A stretch of DNA of 64,000 bases from Nemania diffusa (Eukaryota > Ascomycota > Sordariomycetes > Xylariales > Xylariaceae), in contig JBBPUQ010000009.1 in assembly GCA_038501195.1 (NCBI GenBank), forward strand, positions 1,240,001-1,304,000, read 5' to 3'. Position 1 is the first letter of the stretch. Each line of letters begins with the position of its first letter. This document shows positions 31,258 to 42,396 of the stretch, one piece after another. A program made the translations under genes and the position numbers. Under the pieces are notes generated by a model, which was given only the letters and a program-made list of their open reading frames with translations, made no database searches and was not told the origin of the DNA.

Positions 31258-33108
31258 TACGCCTAGTTTCTATGCCCGCTTGGGCTGTAACGAGCGCAGC
31301 GGGCGATGATCGATTTGCCGGTGCTCAGAAACGCGCTTGATCGAAGGGTCCTGTCCCTATTCTCCTACTGTCTATCTTGATCTTCGGGCAACGAATCGAA
31401 GCCAAAGAGACCGGCGCGGGATGAAAAATGGGTTCGCGGTAGTTGCGAGAGGTAATTAATGTAGGATGAGGCGATTACGGCCGGACACCGACAATGGCAA
31501 TTGGCAAATCTGGAGGTGGGTGAGATTGGAGCAACTGGGAACGACGAGGTGATGGCCTGGGTTGATCATAATAAGCGGGTCTACGGCAGCGTTGCACAGG
31601 GTGGTAGGTATGGTATCCACAGTTGCACTGTCGCCGCTTTCAATTGGGGCAGCATCGCCGCATCTTTAGCCCGTGAATTCGCAATGGAACCTCGGCTTAT
31701 GGGCTGTACAATGAAATCTCATCCGCGGCTAACCTAGTCACGTGAGAGGCGCACTTCAACCACTATTATCAAGTAAGCAGTATGTGAGTAGCAATAATGA
31801 TATCAATAGGTAATAAGTCTACATAGACAATCCTTCAATATATATTTCATAAACTTCGAACCTTGTTGTTGTCTTCACTCTTTAAATTCACTCTTAACTC
31901 GCGTCTAGTACCTTTTTGGTATTACATTAATTGATAAGGGTTTCCAGTTAAACACCAATGATGGACAAACATAGTTTTATCATTCAGCAACAAACACACT
32001 TAGCCTGAGATGCCCAAAACCACAGAAATACCAAAAACCGATACGAAACTCAGTGGTCAGTACGCCGTTACTACGCCGTAGACTTATAACCGGCAGAAAA
32101 TAACCATTGACGAGTCAAAGGCAGTTTTACGTATAGGTACTTCATTGGTTTAGCAGACTGATGCTTCGCTACGTGACACGTTCGGATCAACCTGGCGAAT
32201 TGCGCTGTCTAGCTCACTAACTGCGAGTTACTACTAGATGGCTAAATGTTGGCACGTAGTGTGGTTATACCAAGTTGAACATCCGATGCGCATTCGGTTT
32301 GTTCACACTAAACAAGCATGCATGCGGTTTCCTAGGCAGCCGTGAAAAAGAGTAATAATAAATAAATAGATAAGAGATTGATTGGCGAGAATTGCTCGAC
32401 TCCTGAAACATCCACGCTAGGGTGCATCTATTCCAAGCAAACGTTAAGAATATGCAACACCTAGCCCCATGAAAAAAAATTCATCCACAGGAAACAAATA
32501 TAATATCTTATAGCTGGGTTATATACTGTAGATGCTCCACGTCAATCTCCTAATGATCACAACAAAAGCAAAGGAGGACAAATGGAGGTTCCGTCTTAGT
32601 CATCCCTGCTATTTATTATCAGGGTCCTATGCCGGTAGGCAACTCAAATTACTTCGAGGGGTTTACCATGCTCTATCGTACATATATTAATACAGCTAGA
32701 ATTATATAGTGAAAATGCTTTTATTGCAAATCGCTCTTAACACCGGGCTATTCCCAAATGACGTCACATACTTTAGCACTTTGGGCCCACTCCAACTGCT
32801 TGTTTTAAGGATCACATGCATCACCGAAACAGGAATCCCGGGGTTCTGGCCAGAGGATTAGCAGTATTATCTACGCATATGTACATACATACATGAACCT
32901 CCGCACGTACATGATAAAAGCAATGCGCTTTAGTGGACCGAATCACATGCGTGTTGCCCTGCGGGCTATCGTCTTAACGATATAGCTTTAATTCAATACT
33001 TAAACAAAGTAAAGATTCATTCTATAATAGATCCAGTATAGGTAAGTCATATTAACCCTCAAGAGAAACGAATCCGCAAATTTTTGAGCCGAATTCCTGT
33101 TGTCATGT
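31258..33108. other. Spacer upstream of PEX13
   Basis: PEX13 promoter region, then AT-rich sequence. ACATACATACATG simple repeat at about 32884-32896. No gene supported. Confidence 0.5.
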
Positions 33109-34248
33109 TTACTTGAGACCAGCAAAAGCAGGCGAGTTCTTGATGAAATCCGCCCAGCTAGTGAGCGGCTCCTTCACAAATCCATGCGACTCATCAAGCG
33201 ACGCACCACCGAAATATCCGAAATCCTGCATGAGAACCATGTTCTCGTACATCTCATCGATGGCGAATTCAGGCATTCCGGTGCCCTTCATGAAGCTGTA
33301 GAAGTCGTCCTTGGCCGTCTCATAGTACGCCGCGGTCTTGCCAGCTTCCGGGAATACGGTCTTGAAAGTGTCCACAACCCCCTGTGCCGAGACGTACTCG
33401 GAGGCGCCCAGGAATCGCTTGCCGAGAAGCGCATCCTTGTTTTCCACGATGGCCTTGACGTACTTGCCCGTGTCGTTGGTGTCGTAGAGAGGGATGGGCG
33501 AACTAGGCGCGATGGGAAGGCTGAAGACCCAGTTCTCCCCGCGCTTCGACATCATGCCGCCGGGTACGTTGGCCATGTAGAAGCCTGGCATGAAGAATGT
33601 GGCTGGGATCCCGAGACCGCGCACGTATTCCTCCACGTGAGCTTTGCTGTCGAAGTGGTGGATGCGAGAGAGCTTGCCGTTAGTTACTGATACGAAGGTT
33701 AGTACGTTGATATTCAATTTTTGTCTTACTACGCTGGGACTTGTTCCTCTCACTTACATTTTGTGATGTCTAAAAGGGAGCTCCAGATGAGATGCTTCAC
33801 GCCCACTTCCTATACATATAGTTAGCACCAGCGCCTAGCAGGAAATTTATTGTTAGGACGAACCTTTGCAGCATCAGCGATATTGCGGCCTTGCTGTTCC
33901 TCTAGCTCCATATCGAGCTTCTCCCAGTAGTTGGTCACTGCAAAGACGGTGTCAGAGCCTGCGATGGCTTTGACGAGAGAAGATTTATCGTTGAGGTCAG
34001 CCTGTGGAAAGGAGAAGATTAGTTATAGCTCAACTTAGACCTTGCCCATTAAGCTACTGTCAACTTACAGAAACGACCTCAGCGCCTTGCGAAGCAAGCT
34101 TCTTGGCTGACTCCTTGGAGACATCACGAGTGACACCGCGGACGGCCCAGGCACTGCTCAGCTTAGGGTCGTTCAAGAAGTGCTTGACAACGGCTCCGCC
34201 TTGCTTGCCAGTGGCACCGAAAACAGTGATGATTCTCTTAGCAGACAT
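33109..34248 (-). CDS. NmrA-like NAD(P)-binding Rossmann protein
   Basis: Atypical short-chain dehydrogenase of the NmrA/HSCARG type, which usually senses NAD(P) redox state rather than catalysing. Exons on the minus strand: 34248-34069, 34001-33864, 33809-33758 and 33686-33109, giving 315 residues. The nucleotide-binding GATGKQG lies at 11-17, next to VRGVTRD, which is typical of NADP binding in this family. VTNYWEK and VKHLIWSSLLDITK follow the NmrA pattern. FDSKAHVEEYVRG replaces the SDR YxxxK site with an HFDSK-like arrangement, as in HSCARG. Introns are short, with clear CTAAC branch points in introns 2 and 3. The exact role (nitrogen regulation, redox, secondary metabolism) cannot be told from sequence. 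Confidence 0.88.
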
Positions 34249-35818
34249 TTTTATATGGTGATCGTAGATGATGCAAAGATATAAAAGGATGAAGTTTGAT
34301 ATAGTTGGTTACTGGATGTGTATGAGATTCGAAGCTTGATTGTAGTTGCTTGTGGTGTGTGATAGTGATGAGGGGCTGAATGGAATGACGTTCAAGTGAC
34401 GATGTCGTCGAGATTTATACAACATTTGATGCCCATCCTGGCGAACTCTTCTTGCAGCTTGATGACTTGCATTCTGAGGAGACTTAGAAACGCCACACAG
34501 CCCGAGACGCGAAATGGTTAGTTTGCTTTGTCAGTTGGTACCTATCCCAGTGAATAGAGAATGAAGAAGAAAGCAGGTCGGCCGAAGTTGATAGAAATTG
34601 CTAATCGACAACGACTACCTAATTGCACGACTCTGTTTGCCAGGAGTCCCTTGTCTTGGCAGGGCGGCGCGCCGTACGTTAGCATCAACTATCTATATTC
34701 CTATTTGTCCCCCCCGCATCTCAGGCTGAACCGTTCGTCTAGGACTCCAGGCTAGCTGAGCCCCGATTATGAAAGCTGGTTAGAAAAGCGGGGTTTTCTC
34801 GCGACTTCGCGGTTTCAAAGGCTTGGCATTTTGTCTTGTCGATGACCAATGCACGGATTTATCTAAACTCGGATATTCGTCGTCCAGTTACTCCCTATCC
34901 CGGATTCACAGTCTCATATTCGATGTAAATCGGCATCATTCTACCCTTAAGATTTGAGATATCTTATGTTGCTAGTGATTGATGATAAGACTGAATGCTA
35001 CGACTACGCATCATCTTATTTTTAGGAGTAGCAAGTCCCTCTGCGCTACAAGCAGATACTATTTTTAACATGCAAACCATCTCACATGGTTCGCTAACAG
35101 CACATCTGCCATTCAGAAACAGCTCATGCTATCTGCGCGCGCGCGGTAAACATCGCATCAATTTATTGAGTTCAATAGCTTTAGCTTAGCTCAGTAGTAG
35201 ATAATACTACTGTTTTAAGTAGAGGAATTAGATTAACGGTATTATCTCATTATCTATAGATCATTATAGAACCCTCATGATCGCCACCCATAATATCGCT
35301 CCGTTTATCTCATCTGCATATTAAGTTGGACAATGGCTGTGTCTCAATGCCTCGAGATCACAGCAGAGGACTTAGTGCAATCTAGACCTATATGATACTA
35401 ATATAAGCACTAGATAACCTAACATGATGCATATTGAGGGGAATGAAAATTTAGAGTCAGGAGTGAGATTCGAGATCTACGAAGAGGAGTATCGTATTGG
35501 AGGTATTGCTTACGACTTAACATGACGTGAAGGGCGCGCCCTAGGTAGCCAAGTTCAAATGAATACCCCACTACGATGCGATATGCCTGTTCTGAGCAGT
35601 GCAGAGCAGCGAAGCAGATGGAAGGTTATAATATAATCATATATAACTAAGATTTCATTTGACCTCTTCATTTTACTCTCCAGTATCAGTCCCGATATTT
35701 CCTAACCCCTGCTACCGTCTATACCCACCAGGACATCACTACAACAAAATAAATAACGAAAATCGTATAATATTTTCGCCTCTCGTTGACAATACTGTAT
35801 CAAATACAATCTTTTAAC
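34249..35818. other. Divergent spacer between NmrA-like and cupin genes
   Basis: About 1.6 kb, AT-rich, containing the two divergent promoters. A GCGCGCGCG run lies at about 35136-35145. No other feature. Confidence 0.5.
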
Positions 35819-36223
35819 ATGGCTACTGTCTCTGTCCCCTCAACATTCGCATCTTTCACTGAGACGTGGTCTCCGCGTCTGATAGCAGCCGTCAACGACC
35901 AGCATGTGAAAATCGCCAAGCTCGACGGAGAGTTCATCTTCCACGCCCACCCCGACTCGGACGAGTTATTCTATCTATTATCGGGGGAACTGACAATGGA
36001 GATCGAGACCGAGGCTCAAGAAGACGGAGGAGCTACATCAAAAGTAGTTAAGCCTGTAGTCATGAAGGTCGGGGACGTCTACGTCGTGCCGAAGGGCGTG
36101 AAACATCGGCCCGTTGCCAAGAACGCGCAGATCTTGGTGGTTGAGCGGAACGGTACTGTTAATACCGGGGACGCGGAGGATCAACGGCGGCGGAGAGACC
36201 CGCTTGATGTTAGAAATGAATGA
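35819..36223 (+). CDS. Small RmlC-like cupin protein
   Basis: Single-exon gene, 134 residues, starting MATVSVPSTFASF in a good AACATGG context. A single double-stranded beta-helix domain: cupin motif 1 around HAHPDSDELFYLLSGELTMEI gives His42, His44 and Glu49 as metal ligands, and motif 2 GDVYVVPKGVKHRP supplies His96. It ends in a basic tail (DQRRRRDPLD). Such mini-cupins are common in fungi and bacteria; substrate unknown. It is divergent from the NmrA-like gene, which is suggestive of nothing beyond a shared spacer. Confidence 0.85.
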   Translation: MATVSVPSTFASFTETWSPRLIAAVNDQHVKIAKLDGEFIFHAHPDSDELFYLLSGELTMEIETEAQEDGGATSKVVKPVVMKVGDVYVVPKGVKHRPVAKNAQILVVERNGTVNTGDAEDQRRRRDPLDVRNE

Positions 36224-37384
36224 AGATTTTGGGTCGAGGGCCGGAGGAAATGGGGGGGATAGGTCGTGAAGTATATTTAAAACTGGAAACGTTGATTAGG
36301 TCATTCAATCCCCTAATGCGATTGATTTACTATCTGGGCGGCAATATAACTCTATCGGGTCATGTTTCGTTCGTGATATACTATGTATCTCAGGAACTGA
36401 GGCTAGCTATTTGCGGCTTCACATCTAAGTACTTGCGCCGCCGACGCCAAGATCTAGGGTGGGGCTCATCCGACGTAGAGTTCTGTTCCATCCCGAATTT
36501 AGTTGCGTCGTGTTGGTACCTATCAAACTAACCTTGGTTATCATCACCCCTCTTAGTCTCCTACGTATGACGCATCATTGTCTCAAGCACCCTTACTATG
36601 GTTGTACTGGTCTTATAGGGTATATGATGAGGTCGCCTGTATCCGACTTCCTGAACAGAGAAACCTCCCATAACACTGTGAAGTCAAGTGAGCCGGTAAG
36701 TTTTTATGAGAGCCGGCAAAGGGACTGTAGGAGTCTACCAAGCTCGAAGGTTCGAAGATTCAGGCCCACATTGGCTTTCAATAGTGTTGCATTACAACAC
36801 ATAGGTCTGAGAGAGGTTGACCATGAAAGTGTCTACTTAGATAAGTATATCACCAGTAGAAAACATATTAATGTCATATAATTATAGTATAAGGGTCAAT
36901 TTTGCCTACCGAATTTTAACTCAATCCGGAATGCATTGTTGTTGGGCAATATTGTTTCCAACTGTCAGGATGCTGCCAGGAAAACTGAGTCTCGTGAACA
37001 CACTGAGCGGCTTTATGGCCATATTTGATTCAATCGGACAGCATCCCGGACGGCTTACCACGTCGCTTGGGAAATCGGATCCCACGTGTCAAGTGTCGAG
37101 TTTGCAGGCGCAACCGAAACGGCCAAGCATCCGGCACCCAGGGGTAGAGCCGGCCGGCTGAGCACGCGCCGGGCCCGGAGTCGCTTGAGTTTGGTGCGTT
37201 ATCTATGACCCATCGGGAGATTGTCTAAGGGCCGCTGCAGGTGGATTGTTGCTGCCCCACGCGACGCATACGACGATGCATGGCGAAATCGGGTTGATGC
37301 ATTGTCTCTTCGGGTACTAGGGGCATAGTACTGTGGTCCCCGGGGTACGTAAATCATGGAACCTGGAACCTAGAATGCACCTAA
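36224..37384. other. Spacer after the cupin gene
   Basis: AT-rich, then a GC-rich patch at about 37080-37260. No supported gene. Confidence 0.5.
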
Positions 37385-37828
37385 TCAAGAGATGGGCGTC
37401 GCTGCAGGACAGCCGGATCCACAAATGGTTGGGGCACAGCCATGGACGATATGGCAGTAGAGTGGCCTAGTGAGAAATGGTGAGTACATATATGAGTAAG
37501 AGTATGAGTATGAGTATGAGCCGGTGCATGAAAGTGAGTAGTAGGTACAGATATTTAGTGTACGTATCTGAGAGGAGGCTAAGAGAGAAAGGCGCTAGAT
37601 AGTTCAGGTTCAGCTGGGACGATAGGGCGACGACGCACCTGTGGCTTTTTTCCCGGCAGTGTCTTTGACGAAGACCTCTGAGATCAACGGCGGGGTCAAA
37701 GTATACGATTTGCCCGCTGATTGGGTACAGGGTGGACTCAGCGTACCCTTGAACAGTCTCCGTCTAGCGAGAGGCGACGCTGCTTTCGGATAGCTTGTGG
37801 GACGCGGTTCTTTGTCGGCCGTGGACAT
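37385..37828 (-). CDS. Doubtful small two-exon ORF
   Basis: Starts MSTADKEPRPTSYPKAAS and is open for 72 codons. Within it, ACAG/GTGCGT, a CTGAAC branch and CTCTTAG would splice 37638-37579 and keep a second exon open to 37385, for 127 residues. Exon 1 is Pro/Ser/Lys-rich; exon 2 includes SYSYSYSY from a TGAGTA repeat, which looks non-coding. No family is recognised. I give it only because the splice signals are plausible. Confidence 0.22.
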
Positions 37829-39862
37829 GATGGATATCTCCGTATACTGCGTACCTACAGAATACGCGTATGCACAATAATGTACGCACTGCTAACGCGT
37901 CTAGATATTTCTTTCTACAAGAAATTGTCGAGGCCTTCGAATTCCTCGACTTGGATGTGTCAGAGAGAGAAGAGAAGTGACAAGGAGTGTCGGACTCTGT
38001 GTGTGTTCAATATTTCTAAAGCTGTTGAAGTCAGGCTCCTTCATGCAGGTAACTATGTCAGATGACCCGGTCGGACGCACGGCCATGGTCCATCGGTCTG
38101 ACAAGTGCTGTACGCAGTACGTTATACTACGTACAGTAGATAGTGGGTACTGAATATGGGCCGAGGAATTCTCCTGTACCCAGGGCGGAGCTAGGGTATT
38201 TAGTAAGGTCCACTCACCAATTACAACCCCACCCAACCATAATATACCTACTTATCGTGTTGCGTAAGTTCGGTTGTTGTGACCTGAACGGCTTTCTAAT
38301 TCCGTCTTGGGGTCTCAAGCAGCGTTGTTTAATATGAAGAAGAAAAAATAGGAAGAGGGGAAAATAAGGTAAACTTTTGCGTAGCCGAATGCTGTTAACA
38401 ATAGACTACCTTTTTCTACAGAGAAAAAGGGACAGAAAACAAGCAGATCCACTAGCTACCTCCAGCATATACGCAAATACGGCATTCTCAAGGATAATGT
38501 CTCCAGTACTATCACTATTCGACTTTCGTTTCTCCTGGATCTACATGTGTAGTTTCTGGATCCTCTATACTTTGTAGTTGAGTATCGTTACTCTACGCAT
38601 AATGCTTTCCCATAGGCTCGCAATATTGACAATGCTAATACCAAACTTATATAGTTAAATTGAGGAATAGAGTGGCCGCCATAAATCGTGAGGATACCTA
38701 TACCTACCTACATTACACGCACACTCCTATAGCCTTAGTAATAGTATACCTACATATGTACGTAGTATGTAAGTACGCATTGAAGTCGACGTTTCCATGT
38801 TGCATTGAGCAAATCAGATCGCAGAGACCTGCCATGGTACAGTAGGCTGCAGCACAGTTCTGTGAATGGTCAATGCTGCACAGTTACCCCTCATACTCAC
38901 GTCTTGGCACGAGCCCGGCTTGACTATTTTGGGTTAGGCTACCTCGGGCCAGGCGCAGGTCAGGTGGGCTCCCAGAAACACAGTGCAATTTCAACCAATC
39001 GAGTCATTTCTGGTCCTGCTGCCGCTCGCACATACAGAAGGTACCATCTTCCGAGTTTCAAACCTACCTACAGTTCAGTACCTACCTCCGCTGGGTACCC
39101 CTTCCGTGGCGTCGTTCAACTGGCGCTGTTCACATCAATCTTTCTCACTGGTACATAATTTGCGCCCAGAACTTGTCATCTGCCACAGCCTCTCGCTCTT
39201 TCATCCCCGCCCGCTATCCTCAGATCCGAATAGCCAGAGGACTACATACCTACCTATCTACATACTATCTATACCAGGGTTTCAATTGGAGACAACATCT
39301 CAGGCGGCGCTGTCACATACTTAGCAACCCTTAGTTGTACAGCATACAGCATACCTACTGCGTACCTACGCATAGGTGGCCGCTCCAGCTGTGCACTACA
39401 GTACAGTGCAGTATAATACCCGGACAAGCGTCCGACTACCACCAACCTGGAGCTCTACAGTGGAGGCTCCTCGTGGCCGGTGTGGATGGGATTGATGGTT
39501 GGTCGGCTTGCCGTTTTTAGTGGAAGCAAATTTTCAACACATTTGATTTGACTGAGTCAAGAGTTCGTGCCTCTGTGCCTTTGATTCTCCCGCCTTTTTT
39601 ATTAGTTCGAGACCCCTCCTTCACCCAATTCCTTCCGTGATCGGTGTACTTTGAATTTCCCATTCACCGCGCGACACCGAGGAAAATAGAGAAAACGGAA
39701 AGGGAGGAAAAAAAAAAAAGAACCGGCAGACGTCAGTCAGCAGCAGTCTAGCCTAGCCCAGCCCAGCCCAGTAGAATTGGTCGGAGCTGCTGCTGCGGAT
39801 CGGACCCTGCTTGTCGGCCTTGTACTCCGGATATACCTACCTATTCCTTCGCCATTGAATGC
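37829..39862. other. Spacer and long leader of the Leu3-type gene
   Basis: About 2 kb rich in TACCTA/TACATA words (38690-38790, 39060-39085, 39240-39265, 39340-39380). A poly-A run lies at 39709-39719. The last few hundred bases are presumably promoter and 5' UTR of the Zn2Cys6 gene. Confidence 0.5.
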
Positions 39863-42396
39863 ATGGATGGCCACGTCGTCGTCGGCGGCGGCGCCCCTTC
39901 GGCCCCGTCCTTGAGCCCGACTAGTCCTATGAGCCTTCATCGCCACGACTCCGCTAAGCGGAAGCGCAGCACCGTCGAGAGCAGCCCCGGAAGCATTGGC
40001 GACGAGGACCAATCTATGATCGAGCCTGAGAAGAAGCGACAACCCGGCGTCAAGCGCGCATGCAATGAGTGTCGTCAGCAGAAGGTGAGTCAACCACCAC
40101 AAACACCACATATGCCGTCGCAAACATTCACAACCACTACTCCAATCGCCCCAATTGGAATGGGCCAAGCGCAGGATGCATGGCCGCCCTCCTCGCTATA
40201 CGCTATAGACAATAGCAACCATGCCTCACCTCTTGCCGGCGCCCCTACTGCTTTCCTTTGTCCTTCGAAGCTCCGTGTAGCGTGTACGGATACACTGGGT
40301 GTATCTCATTATGATCGCAATTCTCCGCAATGTACTCAGGCTAACCGGTGTCACTTCAATCATCTCTAGTTACGGTGCGATGTCGTCCAGACTCCGTTTC
40401 AAAGTTGCTCGCGCTGCAACCGCCTCAAGCTCGAATGCAAGATCGAATCCAACTTCAAGCGCGTGGGCAAGCGCTCTAAACACGCTGAGATGGAAAAGGA
40501 AATAGAACGTTTACGTCGAAATATCTCCCAGGCCAAGGCCCAGGGCTATGTCGTGGACGAAGAGGAGGATCTCCAGTCACAATTACAGTCACCAATCGCC
40601 AATAGCACGTACTCCCATACCCGAAATCCCTCCCTGATGGGTTCCGATGAGGCTGTGACATCTCTTCTTACCTTAAAGAGAGGTGGCTCATATAGCATGC
40701 CTACTACTCACTACGCCTACGAACTAGAACACGTCCGTCTAACCGAGCAGGACGTGCATGGGTTGTTCCAAGAATTCTTTACGTGTTACCACCCGTTTCT
40801 TCCCTTTCTCAACGAGCACCAATCACCCGACTTGTATTATCAGCAGCATGCCCTCCTTTTCTGGACGATTATTGCCATTGCCTCTCGCCGTTATACCCCA
40901 AAGCCTGCAATATTACACGAGTTATCGAGCGGCCCGCTCAATAGGCTGCTATGGGGTACGGTAGGGGATGTTCCCAATAGCTACTTCGTCGTCAAGGCCC
41001 TATGCCTCCTGTGTACATGGCCTTTACCGACAAGTACAACGACGGCAGATCCTACGCATATATTATGCGGGGTGATGATGAAGGCTGCAACCGGGATAGG
41101 TATGCATCGACCTAATCATACCCAGGACTTTTCCAGGGTTTCTGTAGAGCTGAATAAAGATCAGCTACACGATCGAGTCACAACTTGGGCTGTATGTAAC
41201 ATCGTTGCGCAGTCTATCGGTACGGCCTATGGCCAACCGGCAACCACATTATATGACTGGACGCTAGCGATCCGCCCTGGCGAAGACGGCCCTTTCTCAT
41301 TAGCACCGGAGCTAGAGGCGAGGTTGCGCATTGAGAGATTTTCCGATAAAGTTTCGAAGGAGATGTACAGCAACGCTAGCGATCCACGTGGTGTTGCTGG
41401 TGACGAGCATAGAGCTATGTTGATGCGCGTATATCGACGAGATTTCCAAGAATTGCAAGCCTCTATCCTCTCACAGCATTTATCTCCTATTGTCGATGCA
41501 CATTTGCAGGCCGCCAATGTACATCTTCGCCTCGCTGGTTTCTTTGATTCCAGTACCACACCGGGTTATATGGATGATTTAATGGGTCTATGGCGGGCCG
41601 TGTCTGCGTACCTGGATCTTCTCTTCCTGGATTCCAACCAATATATCCTAGTCTATGCGACTAACTACCTCCAGCAAATGCTTGTTGCCTGTGGGTTTGC
41701 CTTGTTGAAGTTGATGAGGTCTTTCTTTGCCAAGACAATAGATGCTTCGAGAGGGCGAACTCTCTTTCACCGGACCATCAATTCTATCCGCAAAACCAGC
41801 ATCGTGGACAATGATCTACCATGGCGTTTGGCAGAACTTATGGTCCAGATGTGGAACGGCGCACGCATTGAAATAAGCAACAACAAGGCGAATTACGACG
41901 ACGACACGGCAGTAGCTATCGATGATAGCTTACAGCTAAAGGTACGATGTAGGCATAGTATGAGTCTAGTATATGACTCGATCTGGCGTTGGAGAGAAGA
42001 ATACCAAGCACAAGGACGAGGGCTCGACTGTAAGACCGCCTGCCCCTCCCCCTCCCTGGTCATCTAGCCTCGCCATCTGAGAGAACATGCTAATATCCAT
42101 TAGCTCTCAAGCAAGCTACTAACCCAGACTCCGCTAACGAGTCTTCAGCATCATCCACCCACATGGATAGCACCCTTCTAGCACAAAGCAACGTGGCCAC
42201 TATAGGGTCTATAACGAATAATGGTGGTTTAACGCCTACCCCGCAGCATGGTATCAGCACCGGCGCCAACGGGATCATTGGCCTAGGAGGCTACGGGACG
42301 GAAACCAACTACGATTTTTTTGACCCGCAACATTGGGTCCTTGACGGGCTATTAGATTTTAACTACACTTATAGCCAACCGCTCGAGGGTATGTAG
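39863..42396 (+). CDS. leuB: Zn2Cys6 transcription factor, Leu3/LeuB type
   Basis: A DNA-binding regulator; Leu3/LeuB homologues control branched-chain amino-acid genes and respond to alpha-isopropylmalate. Exons 39863-40084, 40370-42029 and 42104-42396 give 724 residues. The zinc cluster is C67-x2-C70-x6-C77-x9-C87-x2-C90-x6-C97 (ACNECRQQK / LRCDVVQTPFQSCSRCN), cut by intron 1 right after the second Cys. The linker RVGKRSKHAEMEKEIERLRR forms a short coiled coil for dimerisation. A fungal-specific transcription factor middle domain follows (FTCYHPFLPFLNEH ... GIGMHRPNHT). The C-terminus (DFFDPQHWVLDGLLDFNY) is acidic and aromatic, likely the activation domain. The C67-K98 stretch and the KRVGKRS linker are closest in my memory to Aspergillus LeuB; the target set is inference. 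Confidence 0.88.

Noticed and set aside
33100..33690. 196-codon plus-strand frame inside the NmrA-like gene
   Set aside because: Antisense shadow of a gene whose minus-strand protein is clearly NmrA-like.
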